Shown in pieces: positions 37,807 to 49,700 of a DNA stretch of 64,000 bases. Position 1 is the first letter of the stretch. Each line of letters begins with the position of its first letter. The notes below the pieces were generated by a model, which saw only the letters and a list, made by a program, of their open reading frames with translations, was not told the DNA's origin and made no database searches. Source of the DNA: Halichondria panicea (Eukaryota > Porifera > Demospongiae > Suberitida > Halichondriidae); contig NC_087384.1 in NCBI RefSeq assembly GCF_963675165.1, positions 1,944,501-2,008,500 on the forward strand, in the 5' to 3' direction. Made by a program: the position numbers and the translations under genes.

Positions 37807-40384
37807 CTATTGTTGTCCAGTTGATACAGATAGTTTAACCTTTTTCCTTGCTAAGTACCTGTCTCTAGCGGACAGCTGTGCCTCCTCGTTGGTTCTCTTG
37901 GCCGAGGCCACCTTCCTCCTCTCCTCTTTATCGACCTCCTTCGGTACAACAACCTCGTTCGAAGGAGACTTGACATTATCTACACTTGACACACTGTCTG
38001 TTCGAGTTCTGTCCTCACCGACAATAGAAGTGTTTTCATCGTCTTTACTAGCATCCTTTAATGGAGAGGCTTCGTTATTGTCACTCTGAGAAGAGATTCT
38101 TCTCTCATTGCTTTGTCTCCTACCGTCACTGTGAGACGAATGTCTTCTGCCTCCACTCTCTAATGATCGTCTTCTTTCCTCACTTTGTGACGAGATTTTT
38201 CTCTCTCTCTGTCTCTCTCCCTCCCTACTGTCTCTGCGTCTATCTTCTCTGTCATGTGCGTCTCGATTGTCTGAGTCTCTTCTTTGTCTGGGTGTGGTTT
38301 TGTCGGGAGATTTTTGTGGACTTGATTTCTGTTTGTCGACACCGGAAGGCCCTGAGGCTATCTTATCGAACAGGTGCTTGTGGAACCGTGTCATGTCCTT
38401 CTGCTTAGTGACATCATTGGCTTCTGCAGGTGAACAGAAAGGTTTTTAATACCTAATAAATTACTGGCGTGATCGCAAGCAACAAAACATTGAACTACAT
38501 ACTGTATGTACTTGTACAAAACTGTATAATAAAGCATTCACATGCAACTAAAATTAATGGCTCAGGCAATACATTAATGTTAGTGCAAAATGTAGTTAAC
38601 AATCCTCGTCACAAATCTCTCCACTTGAGCTACAAGCACTCACTCTCAATCTCCTCCTCTTTTCTCAACTCCTCCTCCATTGCCTTCCTCTCTTCCAGCT
38701 TCTTCCTGTAGGCAGAGGTGTGGTAGGCCTCCGTGTCCTCAGCGTCAAGTCCCTCCTTCTCCATATCTCGTTGAACTTTGCGCTCGTAGATCAGCTCCTG
38801 CTCCAGCTTGCGCTTCTCGGCCACCTTCTTCAGCTGAGATATATACTTGGGCTGTGTGGGTGGAGAGAGGGTGTGTGTATGTGGCATGGATGGACGTCGT
38901 AATTCAGCCGTTTGGTCATGCATGCGCATAACAGTCATTATATAATTATAGGACAGAGCAAAAAATGTTTATATTAAAAAAGACACCATTTTTAAGCTTC
39001 GGAATTGTGTATAGACAATTAATTTATACACCTACGTATGTGTGACTACATGCAAAAGTAAGCACATGCAGTCAAAGGAGTCTTCTGTTACTCATAATTC
39101 AGTGAGCTCACTTTGGTGTCTTTCCTCTGTAGTCTGGGGTCAGACTTTCTCTTGTCGTCCTGCATCTTGTCATAGAGGCTGTCGTACTCAAACACACTGG
39201 GGTCTTCAGACAGCGCCTTCACCACCGAGCCATGAGTCTGGAGAGGGGGGACTGATTATAACTAAAACGATGAACACATGTACATGTTCGTGATGCTTGG
39301 AAAGACTACAAACAGGAGTGCATGAATTCAAAATCCATGCACTCCTGATTCAAATTTATGGCTACTGTAGTTTCCAGTGGGCTAGAATCGAGGCTAGGGT
39401 GTGGCTAGATTTACAGACGCGGCATTAAAAAATAGTTGTCAATGCAGCTGTCACTACTTTTAGAGGTCATAACCTCGGGAGTGTCGCATTATTATTTAGA
39501 AGGTCGCCTTAATTAGAGGTATTACGGTACTTTTGGTGTGCCCTAAGAATAAATACAGCGAACCCTTGAAATATAGTATTACTTAATTAATTATGGTGAA
39601 ATATCCACTACAGCATTTGGGTGGATATCTCGTGTCAATTAGATTCATATATTACACGCATAATTTATTATATGAATCTGCTTACATGAAATATGAATCT
39701 ATATTTCAAGGGTCCGCTGTATTTATTCTTAGGGCACACCAAAAGTACCGTAATACCTCTAATTAAGGCGACCTTCCAAATATGCGACACTCTCGAGGTT
39801 AGGTAATCTTCTGATCTCTAAAAGTAGTGACAGCTGCATTGACAATTATTTTTTAATGCCGCGTCTGTAAATGTAGCCACACCCTAGCCTCGATTCTAGC
39901 CTACTGGAAACTACATGTTTTTTAAGCGGTCTGAAATCGAGGCAAAGTAGAGCTACCTCCAAATTAGACACGACCCTCTAAATATAAAATATGTGACACC
40001 AGGTCTTCATCAACCTCCAAAAGAAGAGACCTCTGGCTTCGTAATTATTGCCTTAATTAGAGGTGTTACGGTAATAATAATATTATAGCTTACTGACCTC
40101 AAGGCGTTCAGAATTCTTCTTGTTTGCTCTCCACACGGAGCTCCCATACTTCCCTCGCACAATGTTCTAATGAAACGAACACTGAACTATCATTCGTACG
40201 AATAATTACATGTGCACACAATGATCTATCGTGTTTTGGTAATCCATCATACCTCCCCCTCCTCATCGCTTGAGCTCTCATCTGCAAACACTGATGGCTT
40301 TGGGAGCCTGGCTGGCCCGATCACTCTCCTCTTGTTGGGGATAATCAATCCATACTCGAATTCTTGCTTCTTTTCTGAGGCCAT
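37807..40384 (-). CDS. NSRP1: NSRP1 (CCDC55), nuclear speckle splicing regulator
   Basis: Five exons on the minus strand: 40253-40384, 40098-40166, 39112-39237, 38644-38851 and 37807-38423, all phases matching, 383 aa. N-terminus EYGLIIPNKRRVIGPARLPK resembles YGLILPKKTQ of the human protein. EDPSVFEYDSLYDKMQ and KPKYISQLKKVAEKRKLEQE are the DUF2040 coiled-coil core. NDVTKQKDMTRFHKHLFDK follows, then a long Arg/Ser/Asp/Glu-rich tail ending LSARDRYLARKK, the family's C-terminal motif. Expected in nuclear speckles as an alternative-splicing regulator. Intron 39238-40097 contains a large palindromic element. Confidence 0.9.
39367..39914. mobile_element. Large palindromic (foldback) element in an NSRP1 intron
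   Basis: Arms of about 215 bp (39367-39586 and 39698-39914) are near-perfect inverted copies. Examples are CTTTTGGTGTGCCCTAAGAA against TTCTTAGGGCACACCAAAAG, and GGCTAGAATCGAGGCTAGGG against CCCTAGCCTCGATTCTAGCC. The loop is about 110 bp. A third partial relative (39930-40078, ending TTAATTAGAGGTGTTACGG) is attached on the right. No coding capacity. Confidence 0.85.
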
Positions 40385-40492
40385 CTTGCAGACAGTATGC
40401 TAAGCAGTATGCTTCAATTAGAACTCCGGCCATGGTGAGCTAGATTTGGAACTCCAGAAACTAAACAAAAATCAATTCTGAGCCAGTAAAGA
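40385..40492. promoter_or_regulatory. Bidirectional promoter NSRP1 / GID8
   Basis: 108 bp separate the two divergent start codons. It contains GAACTCCGG and GAACTCCAG repeats but no firm binding-site call is possible. Confidence 0.55.
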
Positions 40493-41188
40493 ATGGAAGC
40501 AGCAGCTAGTTCTTCGTCTGTTGAGCAAACTGTGGATGTGGCTCAATGGGAAGAGAATGTCAAATCACACCATATGCCCAGGGCTGACTTAAACAAACTG
40601 GTTATGGAGTATCTTGTCAAAGAAGGTTTCAAAGATGCTGTTTTGAGCTTTGAAGGTGAGAGTGGGATAGACCCTGGTGTGGATATGAAGATTCTAGATG
40701 AACAGATCAAAATACGAGCGGCAGTTGAGAGTGGTTCGATCCAAGACGCAGTGGAACTTGTGAACGATGTTGATCCTGAAATTTTAGACACAAATCCAAA
40801 ACTATTTTTCCATCTACAACAACAGCAACTATTAGAATACATTCGACAAGGAGATGTCGAGAAAGTACTGGACTATGCTCAGAAAGAACTGTCTGCAAGA
40901 GGGGAAGAAAATCCTGAATTTCTTGAAGAACTGGAACAGACTCTAGCACTGTTAGCATTCGATAACACAAGTGCGTCACCGTTTTCCGAACTCTTAGAGC
41001 ACCCCCAGAGGCTAAAGGTTGTGAGCGAGCTGAATGCAGCTGTGCTGGCCAGTCAGGACCAAACCTCGGAGTCTAAACTGGGCATGCTCATGAAACTGGT
41101 GCTATGGGCACAAGATCAGCTGACGAAGAAAGGACTCAAGTTTCCAAAATTAGCGAACATTGGATCTTGTAAACTTGAAACAGATTAG
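40493..41188 (+). CDS. GID8: GID8 (TWA1), CTLH ubiquitin-ligase subunit
   Basis: Single-exon gene, 231 aa (human 228). GID8 is the central scaffold of the GID/CTLH E3 ligase. LisH motif at about 32-64 (ADLNKLVMEYLVKEGFKDAV), CTLH about 70-127 (RAAVESGSIQDAVELVNDVD, NPKLFFHLQQQQLLEYIRQG), CRA domain to about 215 (ELEQTLALLAFDNTSASPF, KLVLWAQDQLTKKGLKFPK). Almost every family landmark is present. Divergent from NSRP1 and convergent with CLUH (555 bp to the CLUH stop). Confidence 0.95.
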   Translation: MEAAASSSSVEQTVDVAQWEENVKSHHMPRADLNKLVMEYLVKEGFKDAVLSFEGESGIDPGVDMKILDEQIKIRAAVESGSIQDAVELVNDVDPEILDTNPKLFFHLQQQQLLEYIRQGDVEKVLDYAQKELSARGEENPEFLEELEQTLALLAFDNTSASPFSELLEHPQRLKVVSELNAAVLASQDQTSESKLGMLMKLVLWAQDQLTKKGLKFPKLANIGSCKLETD

Positions 41189-41742
41189 TTTTACTATTGT
41201 CCATTATTAATTATACGTTCAATCACATCATACATATTAATTTTGGTACATTTGAATTGCTTGTTATGATCTATGATTAAATGCGATTATTACCAAGAAA
41301 GTTGAAATTGTTGTTGTAGATCTAGAGCTAGCTAGGCTTCTAAAAAAATTACATAGATTGAAGTTATACTCTTGGCACCGTAACACTATACGTTGAGGAA
41401 GGCTTCTGTAATAAAACAGGTTTATATACATGCACAAATAAATAGCTACGTATATAAGAACGAAAAATATTATTTTAATGGGTTTAACGAATGCAAGAGT
41501 AACATGCATGCTCATTTTCATTGACAGTTTCATAATTTATTGTGGTGACAACGAAATTTCTCAAAATAATTAATTGATGCCAACAAATTTAGAAAGTAGT
41601 ATATCAGTCTATATAGATTCTGAAGCAGTAACAAAAGGGGCAGGTGCACTGCATACATTGATGAGACCTGAATTTAGCAGTTCTATATAGTAAAATAAAT
41701 ACAATGAGCACTAACTAGTTAACAGCTGAGAGATTGGCTTAG
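41189..41742. other. Convergent intergenic interval GID8 / CLUH
   Basis: AT-rich 3' flanks of GID8 (+) and CLUH (-). Nothing else recognised. Confidence 0.5.
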
Positions 41743-43947
41743 CTAGTCAGTAGTCGGGGCACTTGTAGCCGGCTTGTTCTTCTTGCGCTTACGAACAATT
41801 CTGGAGAAAATAAATAACTATATGAAATCACTTGGGTATAACATATTATTTATACAGACACATTTGAGGCAACACTCTATCGGGTCTGTCTATAATTATA
41901 CCCACAATGATCGGAAAATTACTTAATGACACAGAAATAAATTACAGTTACTACTAGTACTTCACGTACATGGAAGTAAACGCTCGACGATAAATTACCA
42001 CTATTATAGAGTCAAATCTAGTTATGTTCACCATGGTAATGCCACTTACTGTTGTTTCTTGCTCTGGCGAGGTTCCTGTCCATTCAGCATCCCTACTACC
42101 TCCCCCCACGAGCCAGGGAGCTCCAACTGTGAGGCAGACACACCATACACGTTAATACGTTTCAAACAATGACAGCAACTAAAGAACTTACAAATATTAC
42201 AGGTATATACACACGCACAACTTCATAATTATACATACACACGAACAACAGACACTTTACGCAAGCAACTGCACAACAGATGCATCATCGGTTAACTATT
42301 TAAGCTATGCTCACCATCACTTTGCTTGCATTTCCTTTGGTCATCATTTCATTGATCTGTAAGAGATAAAACTCATTAAAAATGGCTCGTAGCTATTGAG
42401 GATGGGTCTTACTGTTTTCTGCATTGTGACAGCCTTTCCGGTGATATCCTTCAGACAAAGGTAGCTCTCTTGTGTGCGTTCACTCTCCGAACCAAACTGA
42501 AAAGAAAACAAGAAAGAGAAGATTGTTACAGAGCTGCTTCTTAAGCCGGTAAGTCATTGATTGTTACAAACAGCTACATGAGCAGTGTTCCAACAACAGT
42601 TGGAAAGTATTATGTTATTCAAAAGGGTCTCAAATCGTGTACTTTATAATTAAAAGGAGACCATTCCATGCAGGTAAACACTTCAATCTATATATAATGA
42701 AGTGCGCGTGCATACACATATATGGTGTCTTTTAACATAAAAAAGAAAGCTCATGTTCTATATTTCTATGGTATACATGATCACATCACTCCACAGTTGC
42801 GATAATGCACCTTCTTGGTGTAGATGTTGTAGGTGAGTTTCTCGTGATGGAGGGCAGCTCTAAAGTCACCGAGGAAAGAGTGGACTCGAGCGAGGAGGTG
42901 ATAGGTCAGAGCAGTTTGTAGAGACTCGGGTCCATAATACCTGTGTGCAGTGTGTGGGTGGTTAGTGGGCAGGATACTATAGTTGTGCATGCCAGGGTGA
43001 AGGGGATTTGGAAAAATATTGAAAATTGTGGATGAAAGGTATTAATTTTTACACAGTCCAGACATAATTGTTATAGCAAGTGCACTATGAATATCGCTGA
43101 AACCTTTATTATCACACGTACCAGACCAAACATTGTTATAATTATGAATATCGCTAAAAGCAATTTAAAGCTTACTTTTTGTACAAACACAGCGTGCTCT
43201 CAAAGAACAGCAATGCGTTCTTATAGTCCTTGATACTGAGGAGCACCACAGCGATGTTGCTGTCACAGGTGGCCATCTCAGGATGGTCTTCTCCGTACAC
43301 GAGCAGAATGAGGTAACGTGCTCTGAGGGGAGGGAAGGAGAGTGTGGGTATATGTACACAGTACTGTTAAAATAGGTAAATGCGTCTAGAAAGTTTTTAA
43401 GAAAAAATCAGTGAAGGTACGTACATGTGCACGTCTAAACTGACAGAGAAGGGGGACTGCATGGTGTGGGTTTATTAGGCTATACACTGAACCCACTGTT
43501 TTCACCTACAAGAGTAACTATCCCTCCTTTGTATACAATCTGAACCCCTCGTGCGCTCAACACAAACCAATTGCCTTGCTCACCTGTAGAGTAACCTGAG
43601 GGCAGCAGCTGTCTGTTTGGTGTTGTGACAGTACAGAGCCAGGTTGATGTACGCAGCCAGTGTGTCGGGATGATCCACACCCAATACACGCTCAAAGATC
43701 AGCGTGGCCTTGTGCTGATTGCTAAGAGCATTCACAGGCTCGCCCAGCAACTGGCTTACCTTAGCTGCTTGCCTGTAATTAGGAATGAAATATTGAAATT
43801 GATGAGTGGGTTTCTCACCTGTAGCAGTTGGCTATGTCAACGTGCATTGGACCGTATATTTGGATTGACATGTGAATAGCTTCGGCAAAGAGTTCTTGAG
43901 CAAGTGCCAGGTTGCCTGTGAGTTTGTTGTGTAGGTAAGTGATGGGT

Positions 43948-43983
<36 letters not shown>

Positions 43984-46753
43984 ATGTAAGTTGTAGGCAG
44001 GTGCAAAAGTCTGGGATTACCTTGCGAGTGAGGTGTGTGTGTACAATATTAAAGGTGTACTGACAGGGTTTCATCAGGATTTCAGTTAAGCTAGAGGGGG
44101 GGGGGGGGCGTCCAGGGGTCCCCCCCGGAACAAATGATCTTTTTGTGTGCTTCAAATTTTACTGATTTAAGTCAATTATAGCTATAACTTCATTTATTTA
44201 TTGTAGAACGCTACATTTTGTTATGCAATAAGTGTATCACATAAAATAGGGGGGCACCCAGGGGTCCCCCCCTATAATAGAGGGGGAATCCCAGGGTGAC
44301 CCCCTCTATACGTAACACGGAGGTATGTTGTGGGATGTGGATGGTGCGAAATGAATTCATATTGATGTACACAATTAAGTATTGATACGCCAGAGCTCAC
44401 ATTCAGGAACAAAAACATCGTGAAATTTATAATTATTATTTATCGTGTTTGATAATCACATTGGCTGTACATGCAGGGAATGGAGAAAGAGAAGAAAATA
44501 ATAATTTATGTATATAAACTCACCTAAACTCATTTTAGACTGAGCCACTTCGAACAGAGCCACTGCTTCTATCGACTGTAAGGACACACAACATGATACC
44601 AGCTGGTGATACATGCTACCAACTGGTGATACATGTACATGGTACCAACTGGTGATACGTACATAATGAGTATTAGGAGACTGACCCTGTAATCAGTGTG
44701 CTTAATGAGGGGGTACATGGAGGCTACGTCGTCATCGATGAACACTGGCTGAGCGGTGAAGTCGTACTCCTTAAGTACCAACTGGATACCTGGAGGCAGG
44801 GGAAACAGTTAACATAAGTAAAATATAAGTGAAGGCAACAAAAAACAATTATGGTTATACACTTTACAAAACCTAGGAATATTTGGTGCGATTGGTATAT
44901 AAAATACAAACCTGTTTTACGGCAAAGCTCTCTCATTATTGACATTTTTTGCAGGCCCGACTTAGCACAAGTCTCTGCAAGGCTTGAGCTGTGTCGACAT
45001 GACATCATCATGACATCATGACAATAAAATATTCACACAGTAACTCACAATTCCAGCGTGTATCGATAGTACCATCCAACTTCATCCACGATCTCTGCCC
45101 ATAAACTCTGTGTGCTCATCTTAGAGTGTGGTGTCACTGTGAGGCAATCACATGACAGTCACATGAATCAATTGTATGATCAAACACAATACTTACGTCT
45201 TAGAGATCCAGGGAGCTTCTTTTTCTTACTCTTCTTCTTTGCATGGCCATTTACAGTAGGTACCTGTGTGTGTGTGTGGGCGGGGAATATTACTGACACC
45301 TGCACAGGAAACAAGGGCCGGCACACTACCTCTTCACTGGTCTCAATGACTGCCTGTGTATCTCCAAGGAAGCAGTTAAGGAAGTGGACAACAGCCTCTG
45401 AGGTGACCTCCAGGGGACCTACACATGCAGTATTGTGTAATAGACTGTCTGAGTGTTATACATTAACTCACTATCTTGAAGGCACTTCCTGAATCTCCCC
45501 TTGGCTATTCTGGTGATCATCTCGCTGAGGCACAGTCGCTGCAGTACATAAGGCAGTATAAATGAGCTAGTAAACAAGATAACATTTGTACACACAACAT
45601 CGACCCTAAAGTACCATACAAAGTACATTAAACTTTCATGGTCACACTTTATTAGCACTGTACACCTCTATTGACCTAGTTAGCAGCAAGTAAATCCTAT
45701 ATATCACTCTCCACACTTCATGCTAATATATAGCACACACACACGTACGACCACCACCACCCACTCCACACACACATACGTACAACTACCACCACCCACT
45801 CCACACACATACACGTACGACTACCACCACACACTCCACACCTGCAAGTGCTGCAAGTCCTCTCTCTTGGCGGCCAGTTTAGCCACCTCCCCTAGATACC
45901 TCATGTTGATCCCCCGAGCATGCATGGCCTGTTTGAGTGCTCCTCCATCGAGGGGGGTCACACTCAGCTGGATGCAATCACGCACAAACTGTGGGATGAT
46001 ACTGTCCATCAAGAACTGACTGGCCTCACGGATCAGAGCTCTGTCTTTCTCTAGGACCTCCTGTGAGTGGAGTAAAATATACACAAAAGCTGATATTCTT
46101 GTTACCTACTAAAACGTACGCCACTCACATAGGGCGTTGTAACACATATTTTGGGTCTTTGGAATTACATGATGTGGTGAAACCCTTCCTCTTAGGTGGA
46201 ACACTGTCACGACTGGGGCAGAACCTACCCCCATTCCACTATATAGATATCTTAATTATGACAAACCTCTGACTCGGCGTGCTTGACAACGGGAGAAAGA
46301 ACGTCCACATTGTACTTGAGCTCAAAGTTGTCGAGGTTAGTGGAGCCAGCCTCGGCCAAGGCAGCCTTCACTGCAGCTGCCACTTCAGGGAGGTCTGATG
46401 AACACACCATACAGATTTAAAATGTTGGCTGGTATAGACACAAATTTCATAGTCAAACTAGAATCCTTCTGTAATGAAGTTGAAAAATAATCATACTATT
46501 TTAACACAAAATTTTCCTCAAGTCAATCATTGCTAATAATTATAGTTTAACACCTCCACAAAGACTATGCACTACCACCCACCCTCTAGTTCTTTTCCTA
46601 TAGACTCCGCCTCCCCCGAGAGTCCATCGAGGTCCTCCCCGCCCTGGTTGAACTCTGGACCCACATCCTTCTCCTCCTCCAGCCCCTCCACTGTCAGCAG
46701 GTACAGTTCATCAGGGGGGAGGGGGTTCCCCTCACCAGGTAAGCCACTGGGCT
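41743..46753 (-). CDS. CLUH: CLUH 3' exons: p135-like region and TPR domain (18 exons)
   Basis: Exons (plus coordinates): 46583-46753, 46267-46394, 45842-46060, 45472-45538, 45330-45418, 45197-45263, 45049-45136, 44912-44988, 44686-44789, 44524-44575, 43819-43915, 43584-43772, 43176-43322, 42811-42940, 42414-42496, 42315-42356, 42050-42126 and 41743-41800. Landmarks are [18 protein letters not shown] (RGINMRYLG in human), the FLNCFLGD stretch, [22 protein letters not shown] pieces [16 protein letters not shown] and [20 protein letters not shown], then [20 protein letters not shown]. The end is Lys-rich ([11 protein letters not shown]). The 42414 exon length could be off by a base. Confidence 0.9.
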
Positions 46754-49700
46754 CTGCAACAGCACGAGGGGGAAATGTACACAACTTTAGAAATACAATT
46801 CTCGTGTCGGTACTTAAACAGGTTTTTAAGGTTCCCACAGAACTACTTTAACAACTTCATGGGTAAGCTAGAAGCATTGATAATCAATTTACCAATCAAT
46901 TTGCTAATGATAACTAGTGTTCAAGCTGGCGCTGTGCTAATGCCTCTCGCCATGATTTGCTTTCGCTCAAAATTGTCGCAATCCAATAGATTTTTTTTAT
47001 ACATGCAATGTTTGTTTACGATACACCATGCATTTTTATGAATACACCTAGCACGGCTTAGCCTAGCACATACTTTCATCAGGGAAAATCACGTACACAG
47101 ACATTCATAAAAACGATTTAAATCAATATCAGGAACAGTATACATATCAAATTTTTTTCAAAATGAGTACACCTCCACTCACATGGAGTACCGTATAGCG
47201 GGTAATTTTCGGGGGACAAAATATTCGTGGTTCAGCAATATTGAGACATTTCGTGGGTAATATTTTCGTGGTTGCAGCTTGCACTTCAGGTAACGGTAGG
47301 CAAGGTCGCTTCATTCGTGGGTAAAATATTCGTGGTCAGACCTCCAACCACGAATATTTTGCCCCACGAAAATTACACGCTATACGGTACATTGCAAGAG
47401 AAGACAGGAATTACAAATAAAGAACTACAAAAGAATGTAGAAAAGGAGGATATAAACAATCTGGCTGAACATTTTGGAAGCTGGACAATATTTGTTTACA
47501 AACCAGGATTCAATCTTTCGGAAACGGAGATTACTGACGTTCAAGATATGGCAAATCGATACAATAATAAAATGGCAATATCAACTGCACTAAGAACTTG
47601 GCTGAAAAAAAACCCTTGGGAGACAAACCGATCGTTACTCCAGATTACAAAATGGATTGCAAGGAAGGAACGCTTACTGTTGAATTGGCAAAGATTAGTG
47701 AGTTACATACCATGTTGCGAAAGTCATTTATATAATTATATACATCTTGCAGTGCACACAGCACCAGCTAAAAAGAGATTACTATATTAGGTAAGTGCTG
47801 ATTAGGGTACAGCACTACATAACTAACAATGGATACATCTTATGTAGGGTTAGTACAATCAGCTGCAGCCCCCACAGACAACCAAGATTGACGTGTACAG
47901 TTTTGGAATAGTAATGTGCGAAGTAGTAACCAGAACATTTTCTGAAGACTGGCAATTCTCTAGGCGTTTAAACAATGTCTCAAGTCCACCCTCTCATCAC
48001 TTCCTGCGTCCGTGATTCTCCTTACGATAGACCCTCAACTCTGCGCAGTTAAGGCCTGGGTCAGGCACTGATAAGATTAATTTTATACATTGCCAACATT
48101 TTATGTAGATCATGTAGATCATGTAGTGTTAATGAGATTCATAATGTTTATTAATGTTATTCATTGCATGTGACGTCATAAGGTCAATGTATTTGCTTAG
48201 CTAGCTGCTAGAACTATTATAGATTATCTTTGGCAACAAATACGGCGGACTTAAACAAGGTAAAAGTAGCTGTTTAGGCCCTCAAAAGATAGAGTATGTT
48301 GTTATGATTATGTTTCCTTGATGGGAAGTAAAAATGTCCAAAACTTTCTTAGCTATGCTAGCTTCTTTAGCTCTGACAGCCACCCTAGAGTAGGCTATTT
48401 TGTGTGTCTCAAGAATACAATAACTCCTACTCTTCCCATCAAGGATACTAGTACCTAGCTATGAGATGTTCATCTAGCCTTGTTTTTGAAGCTTGATCTT
48501 GGCATCTTCAACGCCGTATTTGCACTTCTCTTTCTGAAAGTGGCATGACGTCATCACCATTTATGGGACTAATTAGCATAATTGAATTAAGCTAATTAGT
48601 TTTTTGGAAAAAAAAACATTGAGCTTCATTTTGGATCATTTTGATGCAGCATACACTGTATATTGCAAATAATACAGCAGTATGAACATAGTGTAAATTT
48701 TGGTATTGAAATCTGGACCCAGGCCTTAAGTGCGCAGAGAATGAGAGCAGTCCTTAAAGAAATTGAGCAACTTGATGGGGAACCATAATCTTGAAACACA
48801 CTCCACTAGCTACCAAAATAACAACAACTATCATGATATTGTACGTGTGGTAACAAACAGTCAGTGTCTGTCAACATACATTACAAGCCGTTTCAGAAAG
48901 CAAACAAGAATACAAATATATCACAGTAACGATGATAATTAATATATTATCTGCAGAAAGCTCAATTAATTGTTATTATTGTACATGACTATTGTACATG
49001 TAGCAAACTCGCGTACAAACAGAGATTACACATACTACCAATGCATGCATTTACCTTATGTTTTTGTATGAAATTCATCCAGTGAAAACGTTAGTGTATT
49101 TTGAGATTGTTAAAAAGGAACTGTTTGCAAAAATCACAACAGCACATCACGAGGTAAGAAAGCCACCATGTGGGAGTACATGATGCAACGACAAGCTCAA
49201 ATATCAACAACATAACTTCCCGGGCAACCTACGTATTTCAACAGACTAGCTTTTATTGTGATTTTCGTACCAATTAATCATAAATATTCACCTCGTATTC
49301 ATTCTAACACTAGTACTAGCTAGGGCACAAGAATTTGCATACAGAAAAGCTCCTTGTATGTGAATTAACACGAAATGCTGAAAAGTACCGATTCTGCATT
49401 GAACAGAAAAGCTGACGAGGCAAAAGAATATAGAGACGGCTACTTGTGGAGAACTAGCCTAAAAAAGAGTGGACTGGAGTAACAGATGAGCAGTTGAATC
49501 AGACAATAAAGAGAAAAAATATCCAAGAAGATAGCCAGTCTATTTGGGAGCTGGGAGAAATATACTGGGGCACCAGGACTAAATCTAACTCCAGGGCAGA
49601 CTGCTGATGTTCGAGACTTTACACATCATGGGAATGAAATCTGGCAATATCAAGAGCGCTAATTTCATAGATCTACTACTACTGCATTTACTTTGTATAA

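Noticed and set aside
38061-38408. 115-codon + strand ORF
   Set aside because: Antisense shadow of the Arg/Ser-rich NSRP1 tail.
43949-43981. Dinucleotide arrays as possible CRISPR-like repeats
   Set aside because: Simple microsatellites without spacers, in a eukaryotic intron.
47272-47394. Start codon and first 41 codons of the ORF reaching 47790
   Set aside because: They are inside the MITE 47189-47390; only the part after 47394 is Death-domain derived.
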